Assembly (NCBI GenBank): GCA_038247995.1
Contig: JBBRUG010000121.1
Span: 1-15,526 of the forward strand
Length of the DNA stretch: 15,526 nucleotides
Direction: 5' to 3'
DNA from: JBBRUG01 sp038247995
GTDB taxonomy: Bacteria; Chloroflexota; Chloroflexia; Chloroflexales; Chloroflexaceae
Positions within the stretch are counted from its first letter, which is position 1, and the number at the start of each line of letters is the position of its first letter. The notes beneath the pieces are model-generated. The model did no database searches and was not told the origin of the DNA. It saw nothing but the letters and a program-made list of their open reading frames with translations. Shown one piece after another: positions 1 to 6,511 of the stretch. The position numbers were made by a program, and so were the translations under genes.

Positions 1-1
1 G

Positions 2-682
2 GAGATCAATGGCATGGATCTGCCTGTTGCCACCGAGATGCTCGACCCGATCAGCCCGCAGTATCTCGACGATCAGATCAGCCTGGCGACAATCGGTGCG
101 CGCACCACTGAGGCGCAGACGCACCGAGCGCTGGCGAGCGGAATCTCGATGCCAGTAGGCATGAAAAATGGTACTGATGGTGGTGTGCAGGTGGCAGTAA
201 ACGCCTGTGTCGCCGCTGCCTCACAGCATAGCTTCCTCGGCGTCGACGACGATGGGCGCAGCGCCGTAGTGAAAACCACCGGCAACCCCGACGGCTTCGT
301 GATTCTGCGTGGCGGACGCCACGACCCGAACTACTATCCCGAGAATGTGGTGCAGGCGGCGCGCCTGATGCGCGAGGCGCAACTACGCCCGGCCGTGATG
401 ATCGATTGCAGCCACGCCAATGCCGAAGGCGACTACCGCCGCCAGGAGGCTGTGCTGCACCAGGTACTCGCCCAGGCCATCACCGGCCCGACTCCAATTG
501 TGGGCGTGATGCTGGAGAGCAACCTCAACGAGGGCAAACAACCATTCACCGCCGACCGCAGCCAACTCACTTATGGTGTTTCGCTCACCGATGGCTGTAT
601 CGGCTGGGACACCACGGAGCGCATTCTCCACGAGGCGCACTTTGCGCTGGCCCGGGCGAACAGGCACAGGCTCACTGAATAA
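2..682 (+). CDS. aroG: 3-deoxy-7-phosphoheptulonate synthase, class I (partial, 5' end outside window)
   Basis: Condenses phosphoenolpyruvate with erythrose 4-phosphate, the first committed step of the shikimate pathway (cytoplasmic). The reading frame is open to the left edge, so the N-terminal part lies outside; an ATG at 14 is internal and not the true start. About 226 codons remain, the C-terminal two thirds of a family member of about 350 aa. Family hallmarks are visible: GARTTE (substrate-binding Arg), VGMKNGTDGG (active-site Lys), ILRGG, IDCSHAN (metal His), GVMLESNL (metal Glu) and SLTDGCIGW (metal Asp). These match the AroF/AroG/AroH type closely; which of the three symbols fits cannot be decided because the N-terminal regulatory part is absent. 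It converges on the minus-strand gene ending at 815, with a repeat-filled gap between. Confidence 0.95.
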   Translation, partial: EINGMDLPVATEMLDPISPQYLDDQISLATIGARTTEAQTHRALASGISMPVGMKNGTDGGVQVAVNACVAAASQHSFLGVDDDGRSAVVKTTGNPDGFVILRGGRHDPNYYPENVVQAARLMREAQLRPAVMIDCSHANAEGDYRRQEAVLHQVLAQAITGPTPIVGVMLESNLNEGKQPFTADRSQLTYGVSLTDGCIGWDTTERILHEAHFALARANRHRLTE

Positions 683-721
683 TTGAGCAGCTGATCCACT
701 GACTCTGGCCACCCAGCCTGA

Positions 722-770
722 ACGACTGACGACCGACGACTGACGACCGACGCCCGATGGTGGACGACGG
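722..770. repeat. 7-bp short tandem repeat array (ACGAYSG-like, 7 units)
   Basis: Seven consecutive 7-mers: acgactg, acgaccg, acgactg, acgaccg, acgcccg, atggtgg, acgacgg. The unit is the same as in the larger array at 4074-4209. It lies in the convergent gap between the DAHP synthase stop and the asparagine-synthetase-like stop. It is followed at 783-817 by a motif also found beside the other array. Confidence 0.85.
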
Positions 771-782
771 TGCTTGTCCGGC

Positions 783-817
783 TTTGGTCATTGGTCTGGC
801 GAACTGTCAGCCTGTCA
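783..817 (-). repeat. dispersed motif containing a gene stop codon (copy 1)
   Basis: Read on the minus strand from 817 it begins TGACAGGCTGACAGTTC and continues through GACCAATGACC. The first TGA is the stop codon of the asparagine-synthetase-like gene. It matches copy 3 (4208-4239) at 26 of 32 positions and the first 20 positions of copy 2 (after removing one 8-bp unit) at 17 of 20, by hand alignment. Confidence 0.7.
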
Positions 818-2572
818 GACTGAATCCCCATCCAAAAATGCCCGCAGCCATAACTCCAGCGTAACCAGCATCCAGAGTGCAATGCCCTGGCGCGGCCAGG
901 CCATGCCCTCGCCGCGCAGCCAGGCCTGGATCGTGGCGGGCTGAAACAGGCCGCGGGCGCGGGCACGCGGGCCGAGCAAGGTATCGGCGGCGAGATCGCG
1001 CAGTGGGCCACGTAGCCAGTGTTGCACCGGCACGCGCATGCCGCTTTTGGGTCGGTCGATGATCTGCGCCGGTAGGATGTCGGCGACGGACTGCTTGAGC
1101 GCCCATTTCTCGACTGTTCCGCAAAGTTTCAGCTCAGGCGGGATCAGAAAGCTTTGGGCAACGAGCGCGCGGCTGAAGAGCGGAGCGCGCCCCTCGATGC
1201 CGCAGGCCGCTGTCAACCGCTCGACTTTGGTCAGAATATGGTGCGCGCCCTTGGTACGCACATTGGTGAGCAGCAGGCGGTTCAGGTAGCTGCGCATCTG
1301 CGGCGCTTCCAGGTAGGGCTGCACGCGATCTTCGAGCGGCGGCGCGGCGGCCAGGGCGTGTTGGGCCGCCGGGGTGAGTAGGCGCGGCAGTTCGCTGTAA
1401 CATTTGCGGTACGAGTGCAGGTAGGCCCGCGCCCGATCGCGCGGATCGAGATTACTGCGCTGCAACTCGAAAATAATCATCGGCAGATTTTTGGGGCCGC
1501 CGAAGCACGGGTCGCCGCCCTCGCCATTGAGGATCACGCGCAGGCCATCGGCGGCGGCAGCGCGGGCCAGCAGCAGATTCGGCACAGTCAGCGGGTCGCC
1601 CACCGGACAATCGAGCAGGGCCACCGTTTCCGCCAGATGATCGGCTACCTGCGCGCCGCTGAAGGTGAGCACCTGGTGCCGCGTGCGACAATGGTTCGCT
1701 ACCAACGCCGCATAAGCCAACTCGTTGGGCAGTTCGGCGCCGAAGTTGATGCTGTAGGTCTGCACCGGCTGATCGTGCAGGCGCGCAGCCAGCGCCGTTA
1801 CCAGGCTCGAGTCGACGCCGCCGGAAAGCAGCACACCAACGGCTTCGCCCGGTGGCAACATTGCTGCGGTGGTTGTCTCAAGCTGTGCGCGTAACGCGGC
1901 GATGTATGCGGCAGGTGCGGTTGCAGGCGTCTGGTCGGCTGCGCTGGGGAACCAGTAAAAACCCTCGCTACGCGAGCCGTCGGCCGCGAGGCGCACATAC
2001 TGGCCGGGCAGCAGTTCGTAGACATCGGCGAGGAGCGTTTCGGCGCCAGGGAGATACGCAAAGGTAAGGAAGGTTTGCACCGCCGCGAGGTTCGGCCGCG
2101 CCGTGAAGGCCGGCCAGCGCCGCAGGGCGATCAGCGCCGAGGCGGCGGCCCAGCGCCCTTCCGCCCGCGTGTAAAAGAGCGTGCGCGCCCCGATCGGGTC
2201 GCGCATCAGGGTAAGCGCAATGCCGTCCCAGATCGCCAAAGCGAACATGCCCTCGACGCGCCCAAACGCCGCAAGGCCACACTGTGCATAGAGTGCGAGC
2301 AACAATTCGCCGTCGCTACAGGTCAGGTTGATTGGCGCATCGGCCAGCAACCCAAGCACTTCGGCCCGGTTGAAGAGGCTCACTTCACCGGCGGCAATCA
2401 GGCGCGATCGTCCCGGTGACGCCCAGACATACGGCCCGGCACTGAGCCAGGGCCGCGGATCGGGCAGGCTGCCCAGAGCGCATAGGCCGGCATGTTCAAG
2501 CGTTGTAGCGCCCATTGCCCGCACAGCGTGCGCGGGATCAGCGCCGCCAAGGATGGTACAGAAACGAGGCAT
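815..2572 (-). CDS. asparagine synthetase-like ATP-dependent amidotransferase
   Basis: 585 aa. The N-terminal third resembles the class II glutamine amidotransferase fold of AsnB (SDGELLLALYAQCG, then VEGMFALAIWD near residues 106-116). The C-terminal part is the adenylating synthetase domain: PP-loop LLSGGVDSS at about 248-256, GEGGDPCFGGPK at 350-361, VERLTAACGIEGRAPLF, and LPAQIIDRPKSGMRVP. Genuine glutamine-dependent enzymes carry Cys right after Met; here the start reads MPRFCTILGG, so the catalytic N-terminal Cys is missing and glutaminase activity is unlikely. This resembles non-canonical members such as beta-lactam or lasso-peptide synthetases, but the true substrate is unknown. The ATG at 2572 has no obvious ribosome binding site, and the frame is closed by TAG 16-18 bases upstream, so no better start exists. 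Last gene of the minus-strand block. Confidence 0.85.
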   Translation of the reverse strand: MPRFCTILGGADPAHAVRAMGATTLEHAGLCALGSLPDPRPWLSAGPYVWASPGRSRLIAAGEVSLFNRAEVLGLLADAPINLTCSDGELLLALYAQCGLAAFGRVEGMFALAIWDGIALTLMRDPIGARTLFYTRAEGRWAAASALIALRRWPAFTARPNLAAVQTFLTFAYLPGAETLLADVYELLPGQYVRLAADGSRSEGFYWFPSAADQTPATAPAAYIAALRAQLETTTAAMLPPGEAVGVLLSGGVDSSLVTALAARLHDQPVQTYSINFGAELPNELAYAALVANHCRTRHQVLTFSGAQVADHLAETVALLDCPVGDPLTVPNLLLARAAAADGLRVILNGEGGDPCFGGPKNLPMIIFELQRSNLDPRDRARAYLHSYRKCYSELPRLLTPAAQHALAAAPPLEDRVQPYLEAPQMRSYLNRLLLTNVRTKGAHHILTKVERLTAACGIEGRAPLFSRALVAQSFLIPPELKLCGTVEKWALKQSVADILPAQIIDRPKSGMRVPVQHWLRGPLRDLAADTLLGPRARARGLFQPATIQAWLRGEGMAWPRQGIALWMLVTLELWLRAFLDGDSV

Positions 2573-2611
2573 ATTGGGTAACGCGCTCTAAAGGGTGCTG
2601 CTCATATGGGT

Positions 2612-2645
2612 GGCGCGGCTGGCGGGCTGAAGCCCTGGCCGCGCC
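2612..2645 (-). terminator. intergenic GC-rich hairpin before the synthetase gene
   Basis: GGCGCGGC (2612-2619) pairs with GCCGCGCC (2638-2645), and an inner GGGC/GCCC stem closes a TGAA loop. It sits between the 167-aa gene and the asparagine-synthetase-like gene. No T-run follows on the minus strand, so it may be an attenuator, an mRNA-stabilising element or a weak terminator. Confidence 0.4.
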
Positions 2646-2652
2646 GGCTGCG

Positions 2653-3156
2653 CTAGCCGAAATCGCCGTCGCCGGCTTCGTTATCGTTGTCCCAACTACA
2701 GTTGGACCTCGTGTCGCCGCCGCTGCCGCTATCGCCGCTCGATTGTTGGCGGCGGGCTTCGCGTAGCGCCTCTTCTTCAGCCAAGTTCAGCTCGGTAGGC
2801 GGCCAGAGCACTGCGCCGAGCAAACCGGCGGCGCCGATAGTGGCCAGCATATTAACGGCCCGCCCACCGAGCGAGGTCTCATTCACCGTCAGCACGCGGG
2901 TTGCGCCGTTGACCCACGCCGTGCGCCCGTAGCCCTGCTCTTTGCCATACGACACCGTGCCGTCGGATGTAGTGCGCTTCACAACCCCGTCGCCCAGCAG
3001 TTCGTCCGTACCGCTGAGGCCGCGCGTGTCTTGCCATTCAACCAGCCCAGCGGGCAGGCGCTGCCGCCATTCCGTGGTGCCGTCGTTGTAGCTGCGTTTC
3101 ACACTCTCGTCGGGCAACAATTCGTCGCGATAGGTGATAGTGGTGTAATCGGCCAT
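2653..3156 (-). CDS. hypothetical protein with internal duplication, one hydrophobic segment and acidic C-terminus
   Basis: 167 aa, family not recognised. Two similar units of about 25 aa follow each other: DELLPDESVKRSYNDGTTEW and DELLGDGVVKRTTSDGTVSY. Then comes a hydrophobic stretch at about residues 101-118 (VNMLATIGAAGLLGAVLW) that could be a membrane helix, followed by a charged helix rich in E and R. The tail is Ser/Gly/Asp/Asn-rich and ends DGDFG. The ATG at 3156 has a good ribosome binding site (GTAGGAAG) 5 or so bases upstream. It lies in the same orientation as its neighbours in the minus-strand block; a separate promoter is possible because 92 bp of repeats precede it. A surface or membrane-attached role is only a guess. 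Confidence 0.75.
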   Translation of the reverse strand: MADYTTITYRDELLPDESVKRSYNDGTTEWRQRLPAGLVEWQDTRGLSGTDELLGDGVVKRTTSDGTVSYGKEQGYGRTAWVNGATRVLTVNETSLGGRAVNMLATIGAAGLLGAVLWPPTELNLAEEEALREARRQQSSGDSGSGGDTRSNCSWDNDNEAGDGDFG

Positions 3157-3169
3157 GTGCTTCCTACCT

Positions 3170-3193
3170 GAATGGGTGAATGGGTGAATGGGT
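3170..3193. repeat. 8-bp tandem repeat GAATGGGT x3
   Basis: Three exact copies of gaatgggt at 3170, 3178 and 3186, immediately upstream of the ribosome binding site of the 167-aa gene. Not a multiple of three, so not coding. Confidence 0.85.
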
Positions 3194-3210
3194 GCTTACT
3201 GTTCGGCCCC

Positions 3211-3251
3211 TGCGATCTAGAACTGCGAACTGTCGGACTGTCGGACTGTCA
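3211..3251 (-). repeat. dispersed motif containing a gene stop codon (copy 2), with 8-bp units
   Basis: Minus-strand reading from 3251 starts TGACAGTCCGACAGTCC and continues CGACAGTTCGCAGTTC. The unit cggactgt occurs twice exactly (3234-3241 and 3242-3249), with a partial third copy. The leading TGA is the stop of the TOPRIM-like gene 3249-4055. Confidence 0.7.
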
Positions 3252-4055
3252 AGCTGGCCAACTCATAAAACCGCTTGCGGGCAACCGGCGCAACCGTTCG
3301 CGCAGGGAAGGTTCAATCGGCGCGTTGCCGGTAGCCTGCCGCAGCGCGCGGAGCAGGATGAGCGGCGGCACGGCTGCGACTTCGACCGTCCAGCCCGCCA
3401 ATAGCCAGCGTCGCTCGGCGCCCGTCAGATCCTGTGGAACGGTGCGCTTCGACGCCCTTGGCTGGTTCCGTTGGACAAAAAGATGCAGCCGGGCGGCGTG
3501 ATCGGGGCGTAACCCGATCGAACTGAACTGCACATTCACGGGCAGTTGCGCAGCCAGGGTAGCACCCAGATCGAACCCCGCCGGGCCGGCATCATGAAGT
3601 AGCAGCACCTGCGGCATCGGCGCGCGGGCCAGGCCGACGGCGATCGGCGCGGGCAGTGGATCATCCGCCGCCAGCACCGGGCACCCGAATTCCATTGTCG
3701 CCGCGTTCGCCCGTAGCATCGCAGCGATCGCCTGGCTCTGACAGATCAGCACGCGGGGCAGGGTATAAAGCGCAAGATCCGGCTCACGCCCGTGCAGCGG
3801 CACAGCGGGTGCCAATGCCGCCTCATGCAACAACCCTGGCGGATGACCGTGCCGGGCCATCCAGTCCGCCAGGTGGCGCTCAAATCGCTTGTTATCAAGC
3901 GGCGTCGGCAGGGTAAACCGCGCCCAACGCAGCCGAGCCAGCGCAGCGCGGATGGGCGCGGGCAGGTATGCACGACACACAGCATAGTACAACTGGCGCA
4001 CTGTGTAGGATAGCCCGGCCTGCTCAAGCGCGTGGATTGTGGTTGTGATCTGCAT
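3249..4055 (-). CDS. topoisomerase VI-A/Spo11-like TOPRIM-fold protein (degenerate), paralogue A
   Basis: 268 aa. Residues 15-30 read LSYTVRQLYYAVCRAY, recalling the R-x-x-Y-Y helix of the 5Y-CAP domain that carries the catalytic Tyr of topo VI-A/Spo11. Residues 100-190 follow the TOPRIM layout of that family: a hydrophobic strand (PRVLICQSQAIAAML), then PQVLLLHDAGPAG where topo VI-A has ...DADPWG, then SSIGLRPDHAA like the family GL-x-P-x-D element. The first TOPRIM Glu and the second Asp of D-x-D are absent, so metal-dependent cleavage is doubtful. It shares its architecture and the C-terminal GFMSWPA with the gene ending at 4237, so the two are diverged duplicates. The ATG at 4055 has no clear ribosome binding site and follows a repeat array. 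The fold call is by pattern only; the gene itself is secure. Confidence 0.7.
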   Translation of the reverse strand: MQITTTIHALEQAGLSYTVRQLYYAVCRAYLPAPIRAALARLRWARFTLPTPLDNKRFERHLADWMARHGHPPGLLHEAALAPAVPLHGREPDLALYTLPRVLICQSQAIAAMLRANAATMEFGCPVLAADDPLPAPIAVGLARAPMPQVLLLHDAGPAGFDLGATLAAQLPVNVQFSSIGLRPDHAARLHLFVQRNQPRASKRTVPQDLTGAERRWLLAGWTVEVAAVPPLILLRALRQATGNAPIEPSLRERLRRLPASGFMSWPA

Positions 4056-4073
4056 AGTGCGTGATGGGTGCGG

Positions 4074-4209
4074 GCGATGGACGATGCACGATGCACGACG
4101 GACGACGGGTGACGACGGACGACGGACGACGGACGACGGACGACGGACGACGGACGACGGACGATGGACGATGGACGACGGGCGATGGACGATGGACGAT
4201 GGACGGCGG
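4074..4209. repeat. heptanucleotide short tandem repeat array (ACGAYGG, about 19 units)
   Basis: About 19 copies of a 7-bp unit, mostly acgacgg with acgatgg variants, broken once by gtg at 4109-4111. The period of 7 keeps all frames open by chance, which creates spurious ORFs. It fills the gap between the two TOPRIM-like paralogues. It resembles the heptanucleotide STRR sequences known in filamentous cyanobacteria. Confidence 0.95.
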
Positions 4210-4239
4210 TCCTTGGTCTTGTGAACTGCCTGACTGTCA
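4208..4239 (-). repeat. dispersed motif containing a gene stop codon (copy 3)
   Basis: Minus-strand reading from 4239: TGACAGTCAGGCAGTTCAC, then AAGACCAAGGACC, running straight into the heptanucleotide array. The first TGA is the stop of the gene ending at 4237. Same order of parts (stop motif, then 7-mers) as at 817-722. Confidence 0.7.
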
Positions 4240-5031
4240 CCCCGCCGGCCAACTCATAAAGCCCACCTGCTGCGCCTCGGCTGCGGGCGTGGCTCCGGCC
4301 TGGCGCAACCCGCGTTCAAGCAGGGCAATCAGGCGCTTCGGCGGCACCCCGGCAAGCGGCGCGATCTGCCCGGCGGCGAGCCAGGCCAACTCCTCTTCCT
4401 GGAGCGTACTGCTTGTGCGTAGTTGCCCAATCTGGTTGGGATCAGGCGGCGCCCCAAGCACGATCTGCGGCTGGCGCACATCGCGTGGGTTCAGGCCCAG
4501 GTCAATCAGTTCGCGTTGCGGATCAAGCCCGAGCAAACCGCGCAATTCGCCCACAAGCAAACAGCCGGCAGGACTCGCGTCGTGAAGCACATAGAGCGGC
4601 AACTCCGGTTGCAACCGCAACCCGGCGAGATATGTTTCTTGCAGTGCAGTAAAGGGCGGGCCGGCGGGGAGCAACGCCAGACCGAGGCGGATCGGCACAT
4701 CGTTTGCCGCCAGGAATGCGCAGATCTGTGCATCAGGGCAAACCAATGCCCCATTCAGAGCGGCAGCGGGAAGGTTCACAGCGGGCGGAGCTTGTTCCGG
4801 CGCAAGCATCCCCGGCGGCAATGCGCCATACAGCTTCCGCCAGCGCTCCAGTATCTCCTGATCAAATGCGCATCGATCAATCGGTAGCTTGCGATAGAAC
4901 GGCAGCTTGTGAGCGCGCTGCCGTACAAAAATCGCCAGGACAACCACGCCCGCAGCAAACAGAATACCTGGGATCGGGTTATTCACCCTACTGGTGAATA
5001 GGAAATACGCAGCCAAAGCCACAATAACCAC
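4237..5031 (-). CDS. TOPRIM-like membrane protein, paralogue B, C-terminal part of a gene interrupted by TAG
   Basis: 264 aa from a GTG at 5031, but that start has no ribosome binding site and cuts into a hydrophobic helix. The frame stays open up to a TAG at 5059-5061 and continues, in the same frame, into the zinc-ribbon ORF 5059-5286, so this is most likely the second half of one gene of about 348 codons. Two hydrophobic segments (residues 1-12 plus upstream PIGCVV, and about 20-37) suggest membrane attachment. Residues 93-187 are TOPRIM-like: LNGALVCPDAQICAFL, LPLYVLHDASPAG, then LIDLGLNPRDVR, close in layout to topo VI-A/Spo11 but with the second catalytic Asp replaced by Ser and no Glu in the first strand. 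LQEEELAWLAAG and the C-terminal GFMSWPAG match paralogue A. Function unknown. Confidence 0.65.
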   Translation of the reverse strand: MVIVALAAYFLFTSRVNNPIPGILFAAGVVVLAIFVRQRAHKLPFYRKLPIDRCAFDQEILERWRKLYGALPPGMLAPEQAPPAVNLPAAALNGALVCPDAQICAFLAANDVPIRLGLALLPAGPPFTALQETYLAGLRLQPELPLYVLHDASPAGCLLVGELRGLLGLDPQRELIDLGLNPRDVRQPQIVLGAPPDPNQIGQLRTSSTLQEEELAWLAAGQIAPLAGVPPKRLIALLERGLRQAGATPAAEAQQVGFMSWPAG

Positions 5032-5058
5032 ACAACCGATTGGGAAGCCGCGAAACGG

Positions 5059-5286
5059 CTACTGCGCGGCCACAACTTTTGCCGCAGCGGCGTGAAAGAG
5101 TTGCTCCGAGGTATAGCGCAGCTTGCCGGCATCGCTCAAGCTACGATCCAGATTGTTCAGCCGCAGGTCGTGCAGGCCCAACACATTGAGCTTCGGATCG
5201 AGCGCGAAGGGTTGTTTGCACTTACTGCACTTGTAACCGCCACGCTCACGGCTCTTGAGTTCAGCGCTACACGATGGACATTTCAT
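5059..5286 (-). CDS. zinc-ribbon protein, N-terminal part of the TAG-interrupted gene
   Basis: 75 aa. Two CxxC knuckles (Cys3/Cys6 and Cys20/Cys23) separated by a charged loop with GGYKC form a short zinc ribbon. The remainder ends with LRYTSEQLFHAAAAKV, which lines up with LSYTVRQLYYAVCRAY of paralogue A; in that paralogue this helix and the TOPRIM-like region are in one ORF. The stop (TAG) is followed in frame by PFRGFPIGCVVIVALAAYF. The ATG at 5286 has GGTGAG 5 bases upstream and lies 9 bp after the cupin stop, so it is translationally linked to it. It may be read as a stand-alone small zinc protein, as a pseudogene half, or as the result of a base error. Confidence 0.75.
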   Translation of the reverse strand: MKCPSCSAELKSRERGGYKCSKCKQPFALDPKLNVLGLHDLRLNNLDRSLSDAGKLRYTSEQLFHAAAAKVVAAQ

Positions 5287-5295
5287 ACACTCACC

Positions 5296-6048
5296 TCAGC
5301 GTTCTAAACGGCGCGCAATGATCCGCAGACGAGCCGCCAGGCGTTCGCGCAAACCTATGCGGTGATGCCCGGCCAGGGAAGGCAATTCACGTTCGAGCCG
5401 CCGCAACACACCGGCCAGTTGGGCGTAGTCGAGCGGTTCCTCGGCATGTGTATGCGCGTGCGCTACGTCATGCCCATGATCGGCGTGAGCATGGATATGG
5501 ACGCCATGCACTGCCTGAGCGCGCTCCTCAGCCTGCGCCGCCGTGATCGCATAGTCGGCGTGATCGATCCCCATGCCCGTATTGGTCACCAGCAACAACA
5601 AGGGCGTCTGAGCGCGATTATGAAACGTATGCGGCATCAGAGCCGGAATGTGCAACAGCGCCCCCGGCACCAGGCGCACACTGGCCACCTGGTCGCGTTG
5701 CGCGTCGTAGAGGCCACAGGCGGCATAACCGGTACTGAAGACAAAATGCTCAGCGCCGTGCGCGTGTGGCGTAAACCCGCGATGGGCCGCCACAACACCA
5801 AGCTTATAGGTAGCATTGCTGGGGTTCAGATCGGAGGTGTCGGCAGCGCCAACGAGGTAGCGGGTAAAATGGCCGGCATCGATGAAGGGCAGAAAATCGT
5901 CGCCTTGAGCAGGATGAAGGCGGGCCACACCGCCCCGCCGCACCAACTGAGCCACACCGTCAACGTCGGTCAACAAGACCTCGGCGCCATCGGGCAACGT
6001 ATGCTGAAGTTCTTCGAGATAACTACGTTGGTTCACGTCGTTCGGCAT
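5296..6048 (-). CDS. cupin-domain protein with histidine-rich linker
   Basis: 250 aa, probably cytoplasmic (no signal peptide). The beta-barrel cupin core spans about residues 80-160: motif 1 TPHAHGAEHFVF gives the metal ligands His95, His97 and Glu100 or His101, and motif 2 VPGALLHIPALMPHTFHN gives His140. A segment at 181-201 has 9 His in 21 residues (HGVHIHAHADHGHDVAHAHT), a likely metal-binding or metal-buffering stretch. The C-terminus is basic and helical (RERLAARLRIIARRLER). The enzyme or sensor role cannot be told from sequence. It is the first gene of the minus-strand block, 9 bp ahead of the zinc-ribbon gene. The ATG at 6048 has only a weak ribosome binding site. Confidence 0.8.
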   Translation of the reverse strand: MPNDVNQRSYLEELQHTLPDGAEVLLTDVDGVAQLVRRGGVARLHPAQGDDFLPFIDAGHFTRYLVGAADTSDLNPSNATYKLGVVAAHRGFTPHAHGAEHFVFSTGYAACGLYDAQRDQVASVRLVPGALLHIPALMPHTFHNRAQTPLLLLVTNTGMGIDHADYAITAAQAEERAQAVHGVHIHAHADHGHDVAHAHTHAEEPLDYAQLAGVLRRLERELPSLAGHHRIGLRERLAARLRIIARRLER

Positions 6049-6091
6049 AGTTCTATGCTACCATACCCGACCTCGATTAAGCGCATCTTAA

Positions 6092-6505
6092 AGCAAGATT
6101 AAGCAGTTCATCGTTCTGCCGCTCGCCACACGCACCTCGTTCTGGCTCAATAACGCTGCGTGGCAATTCCCCACATATGAAAACGCCGATACCTTTATTG
6201 AGCGCCTCGCCCACGCTGAGCAGTTGGTACACGATCCGATTATCACGGCAGTGATCCATAACTATTCACACAATTTGTCGGTGCGTTCGGTTCAACAGCG
6301 GTTTTTGCGCGCTACCTGGCTTACCTTCAGCACGATTCAACAAATCGAGCGTGCCCAGCAGGCCGCTGCATGCCTGAAGCAAGGCGTCTCAATCGCCGAT
6401 ACGGTTTTTGATGCCGGCTACAGCGATCAGCCCCATCTGACTAAATCGTTCAAACGCCTGCTTGGCTAAACGCCGGCGCAATTTGTGCGCAGCGGACGTT
6501 TCCGT
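6092..6505 (+). pseudogene. relic of an AraC-family transcriptional regulator
   Basis: The frame from 6092 (after a TAA at 6089) has no start codon but reads FIVLPLATRTSFWLNNAAW, then ENADTFIERLAHAEQLVHDP, then LSVRSVQQRFLRATWLT and FDAGYSDQPHLTKSFKRLLG. This is the C-terminal AraC/XylS helix-turn-helix region with part of the domain before it. The usual ending G-[YFW]-T-P-A-Q-F appears as G-stop-TPAQFVRS: a TAA at 6467-6469 stands where Tyr is expected. The N-terminal half is gone, so the gene is dead by both truncation and nonsense mutation. Confidence 0.8.
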
Positions 6506-6511
6506 ATTGGA

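Noticed and set aside
1415..1894. 159-aa plus-strand ORF
   Set aside because: Antisense shadow of the asparagine-synthetase-like gene, including its PP-loop region.
4074..4209. CRISPR array
   Set aside because: Period of 7 bp with no spacers; it is a simple tandem repeat.
4061..4585. 174-aa plus-strand ORF
   Set aside because: Its first third is translated heptanucleotide repeat and the rest is antisense to the TOPRIM-like gene.
5362..6102. 246-aa plus-strand ORF
   Set aside because: Antisense to the cupin gene, whose metal-binding motifs are clear.
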